Positions 60,931-64,000 of a DNA stretch of 64,000 nt are shown here, piece after piece. Origin of the DNA: Plutella xylostella (lineage: Eukaryota; Arthropoda; Insecta; Lepidoptera; Plutellidae). The DNA lies in contig NC_063987.1 in assembly GCF_932276165.1 (NCBI RefSeq), forward strand, positions 372,001 through 436,000, written 5' to 3'. A model generated the notes under the pieces. That model made no database searches and was not told where the DNA came from. It saw only the letters and a program-made list of their open reading frames with translations. Both the position numbers and the translations under genes were made by a program. Position 1 is the stretch's first letter; each line of letters begins with the position of its first letter.

Positions 60931-61600
60931 GTTCCTAAGAGACTCCAATACAATACACACAGCGCCATACGTTGCAACGTATGGCGCTACCTACTTAAGG
61001 TGCCAACTTATGTAAAAATAGTTAAGTACAATTAAAGTCAACAAAGAATAAATATTATGTTTAGGTATCCGCCATAAGTATCTAACTTTAGTGTAGGTTC
61101 TTAATTATGTTATTAAAATTTAATAGTGTATATTTTGTTCCAAACCAAAACACTTTTCTACTTTAGTCACTTAACAAGATAAGTAATTAACTAATTATAA
61201 TTGATGTTGATAAGTATTCACTTCACAAGCCGCCGACATGTCTATCAACGTATCGAGTGAAGCATCGATGCAGTAATTAAGTATCGATACTTTAATCGAT
61301 TCTCGACTCGATCCGGATGTACTCACTTTCACATTTCATCCACCGAAAGCCCTCCGATATCAAATATGAATAAACAACGTGCACACAAACGAAATTAAGC
61401 GTTCCGCACACGATTTAAAGTTTTATTTCGCTTGATTGATGCCCGGCCGAGGTTAAAAACAATTAATTGAAACATATGGATTTGTGTTCGTGCTCAAACA
61501 GATATTGAATATAAATTATTAATGGTATTTATATTGTTTACAATGGCGCTCCTACCGGCGGGGCTTTATTACGGACATGCTATTTAATAGAGCCCTACTT
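60931..61600. other. Unique non-coding DNA
   Basis: Contains a perfect 28-bp palindrome at 60961-60988 and a cluster of ATCGAT/TATCGATA sites at 61245-61315. No gene seen. Confidence 0.5.
60961..60988. other. Perfect 28-bp palindrome
   Basis: AGCGCCATACGTTG is followed immediately by its exact reverse complement, with no loop. It lies 30 bp beyond the retrotransposon's target duplication. It could be a protein-binding site, or the remains of a fold-back element reduced to its ends. Confidence 0.9.
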
Positions 61601-62198
61601 AATAATAATAATAATAAATCATTTATTTCGGATTGATCCATATTTTGTTAGTAACAATGAACTTAAAAATTATGTTAGTAATGGTATTAAATTAAATTAA
61701 ATTAAAATGAAATATAATAATTAAATTGGTAAATTATTTAGCCGCCCATTTACATGGCATAACATGTGCACACATCAAAGATCGTAGCAGCGGACTGTCT
61801 ACTCTCTCTGCTATAGTGGTCAGGAGGCCGTTGGTGCTGGCACGCACCCGCTGCATCAGGGAGGCTACTCGCTTCCTCATGATGGCATGAAATCCATCAG
61901 TGTGTGCCTCGGCGAACATCCCTGACGCGCTGCAGTACCGCGGCAGCCCCAACAGCATCCTGAACGCATTATTATATTGAACGCGTAGGGCGTTGTAAGC
62001 CTTTTGAGTAAAGCTGATCCACAGGGCGCAAGTGTAAAAGGATTGGCAATAGGCCCTAAATAATGTTACTTTTACACTCTGTGTACATCTTGCAAACCTA
62101 CGGATCAGCATGTTACTTCTGACTGCCAACGCCCTACGCTCCCTCTCAATGTCCCAATCATCTGATTGCGACTCGGATACCCACCCACACTTAAACAC
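61601..62198 (-). pseudogene. 5'-truncated LINE: ORF2 C-terminus and ATT-repeat tail
   Basis: On the minus strand from 62198, a 154-codon frame contains DIERERRALAVRSNMLIRRFARC, VKVTLFRAYCQSFYTCALW and YNNAFRMLLGLPRYCSASGMFA. This is the conserved region that follows the reverse transcriptase in many insect LINEs. It stops at 61734 and is followed by an untranslated stretch and a short ATT/TAA tail at 61601-61617. The frame is open, but the reverse transcriptase is absent, so it is a dead copy. Confidence 0.85.
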
Positions 62199-62410
62199 AG
62201 GTAATTATAAATGCGAAATCAGATTTTTGGTGGCGGTGTTCTGGTCGATTCTATTATATTAGATTGTATAAACATAAGTAATGTATTAGGTACATTGAAT
62301 CTTAAAGAGACTCAATCAGTCGTCGTATATAATCGTCGTACATAGAAGAAGTGGTGAAACCACTGTGAGCTAGATATTCTTGACAAAAGAGAGATGGGTT
62401 TGTAGAATAG

Positions 62411-62608
62411 ACTAGCTTCGACTCGCAAAGGGATAAAATTGGAAATCCAAGGGCGGGATTAAAAGTAGCCTATGTGTTAATGCAGGGTCTTGCTTACTCC
62501 ATACCAAATTTCGTAAAAATTGGTCCAGCTTTTTATCCGTGAAAAATTAACAATCTATGCTTACCGCTTAACGTTTACGTTAAACTTTCACGTTTCTAAT
62601 ATTAGTAG
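62411..62608 (+). repeat. Common lepidopteran interspersed repeat, diverged copy
   Basis: ACTAGCTTCGACTCGC, then AAAAGTAGCCTATGTGTTAA, CCATACCAAATTTCGTAAAA and the end TTTCTAATATTAGTA match the family seen at 15761, with many changes. Confidence 0.65.
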
Positions 62609-64000
62609 GTTTTGCAAAACAGTGTGGTTAACTGGTTGTATCGCTACTGATGTATCTTGCTTACATCACGTCGATGTATCTTTGCTTTCTATAACGTCTG
62701 TAACTTTGACGAATCATTGAATATCTGCAGAATACTCCTAGTATCTGATGCAGCGGTCGCAAGCGTTATGTCGCGACATCCGCAGACGCTTCCTGTCGTT
62801 TGATGTCGCTGCCTGCAGTCCGACTGCAGTCCACGTCACTTTTACTGCCGCTCCAATATGTTTCATCTCCGCAAAGAACTTGTTGCCAGTAATTAAGCTC
62901 TATTAGAATCAAAGGAAAGATTTAATATTTCGCTCTCCACATTTTTATTGGTATAAGTTATTTGATGTCGGTTTTCGTGCGACGAGCTGTGATCACTCGG
63001 GCCGTGTTTAATCGTTAATGGGATGGTTTCGTAAACATTATAAATAAATGTGTTATGAGAACGTTACAAGTTTTTAATTTAATATGCTTCGACTGGGAGA
63101 AATGTTTGATCAAGTTTTTGAGTTGTCACGGGAAGCAGTTCCAACGAGTGTTTCCTCTACTTTGGCATTTCTTTCTTTGTGGATTTCAGAAAATTCTGCA
63201 TTCCTTTCCTTTTCATATGCCTTTGCAGTGTACATATACAGATATTTATTTTTATTACAGTGTTGTGTTACTTAGATGGTATGGCTTATTGCTACACAAT
63301 TTTTCTCTATGCTAAATATTTAAGAGCCTTGCTCTTGTCGCTGCAGTTCCCGCCATCGCGGTTAGACTGCTAAATAATATCGATATTACGAATTACATAA
63401 ATGCTTTTCAGTATTATAAATTAACAGCGTGTTAGGGTGGATCTATTGTGCTACAGTATTATATTATTTGGGTGGTAAGGTAGACGGGTATTTCGCACTT
63501 GTACTACTGTTTCTCCATCGACAATATTTCTTGTATATTTCCTTTAAATCACCTCCTGAAGTGATTGCCAATTGCCCTAGCATACCCAGGCTAGACTGTA
63601 ATCCAAAACTGTTGTCTACAGACACATTGCAACATATTAGTTAATTCGTGCGATTATTTCCGCCTGCGTGACGCATGGCGACTGCTGACCGCTCCGTGCA
63701 TTGACGTCAATGGACAACTGTCGAATCAACCATTTCTTACTATTTACTGAACCGGTGAACCAATTAATTAATATCTGAGACTTGTGATTATTGCACTTAG
63801 CATGGGAATCCAAGTACAACGTTCAAGCTGTAGGGTATTATTACATGCGTGTGATGTCTTTGTAGTGATAATCATAGGTGGAGATAACTTTACTCATAGT
63901 AATAACTTGATTGCCATTTTAATGGAAATTAATACTCAGCGCTCGTCTCACCGTTCATGACTTTGATATCTTCGAAGAGTACTAATATCCGATCCGATTC
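62609..64000. other. Unique non-coding DNA
   Basis: No gene or repeat family recognised. Short overlapping frames at 63055-63644 have no known domains and unremarkable composition. Confidence 0.5.

Noticed and set aside
63055..63644. Overlapping hydrophobic frames as a membrane protein gene
   Set aside because: Hydrophobicity follows from T-rich sequence; no start context, splice sites or known domain support a gene.

Overview
The window is AT-rich eukaryotic DNA, almost certainly from a moth or butterfly. It has long intergenic or intronic stretches, spliced coding exons, and several interspersed repeats that I recognise from lepidopteran genomes: the block ending in a degenerate GCGAAAG/TTATAATATTA tail, the block bounded by AGGGTTCCGTA and TTGGCCGGTTTT, and a tRNA-headed SINE. 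There are no bacterial operons, CRISPR arrays or phage genes.

Only one ordinary host gene is supported. It is an NK-class homeobox gene on the minus strand, best matched to NK7.1. Exon 1 (53268-53973) carries an eh1-like repression motif and a PLNL CtBP-like motif. Exon 2 (46093-46343) carries homeodomain residues 1-44. Splice sites and codon phase fit exactly across a 6.9-kb intron. The last exon (helix 3 of the homeodomain) was not found in the 46 kb downstream, so positions 1-46092 are probably one very long intron, or the gene model ends outside the window.

Layout: 1-9830 is mostly unique non-coding DNA with LINE remnants, a 1.9-kb TIR element that contains an RTE endonuclease fossil, and a CpG-rich promoter-like patch near 8.7-8.9 kb. 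9831-23402 is a head-to-tail duplication of a 6786-bp unit with no indel seen, either very recent or an assembly artefact. 25102-32203 is a dead Tc1-like transposon split by a 5.5-kb LTR retroelement. That retroelement has apparently identical 1164-bp LTRs and an intact 607-codon Gag-protease-integrase-finger ORF, but no reverse transcriptase. 34-43 kb holds a SINE, several MITEs and a 1.1-kb TIR element nested in an older repeat. 46-54 kb is the homeobox gene with a non-autonomous hAT element in its intron. 55564-60925 is a mag-like Ty3/Gypsy element with identical 123-bp LTRs, interrupted at one TA by an 818-bp TIR element and at another point by a stop codon. 60.9-64 kb holds a perfect 28-bp palindrome, a 5'-truncated LINE and unique DNA.

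The genes do not form a pathway. One developmental regulator sits in a large regulatory landscape that has been repeatedly invaded. The most unusual material is the reverse-transcriptase-less retroelement with an intact ORF, and a set of four non-autonomous DNA elements that share a design: a short motif taken from the terminal repeat is scattered in both orientations through the element.
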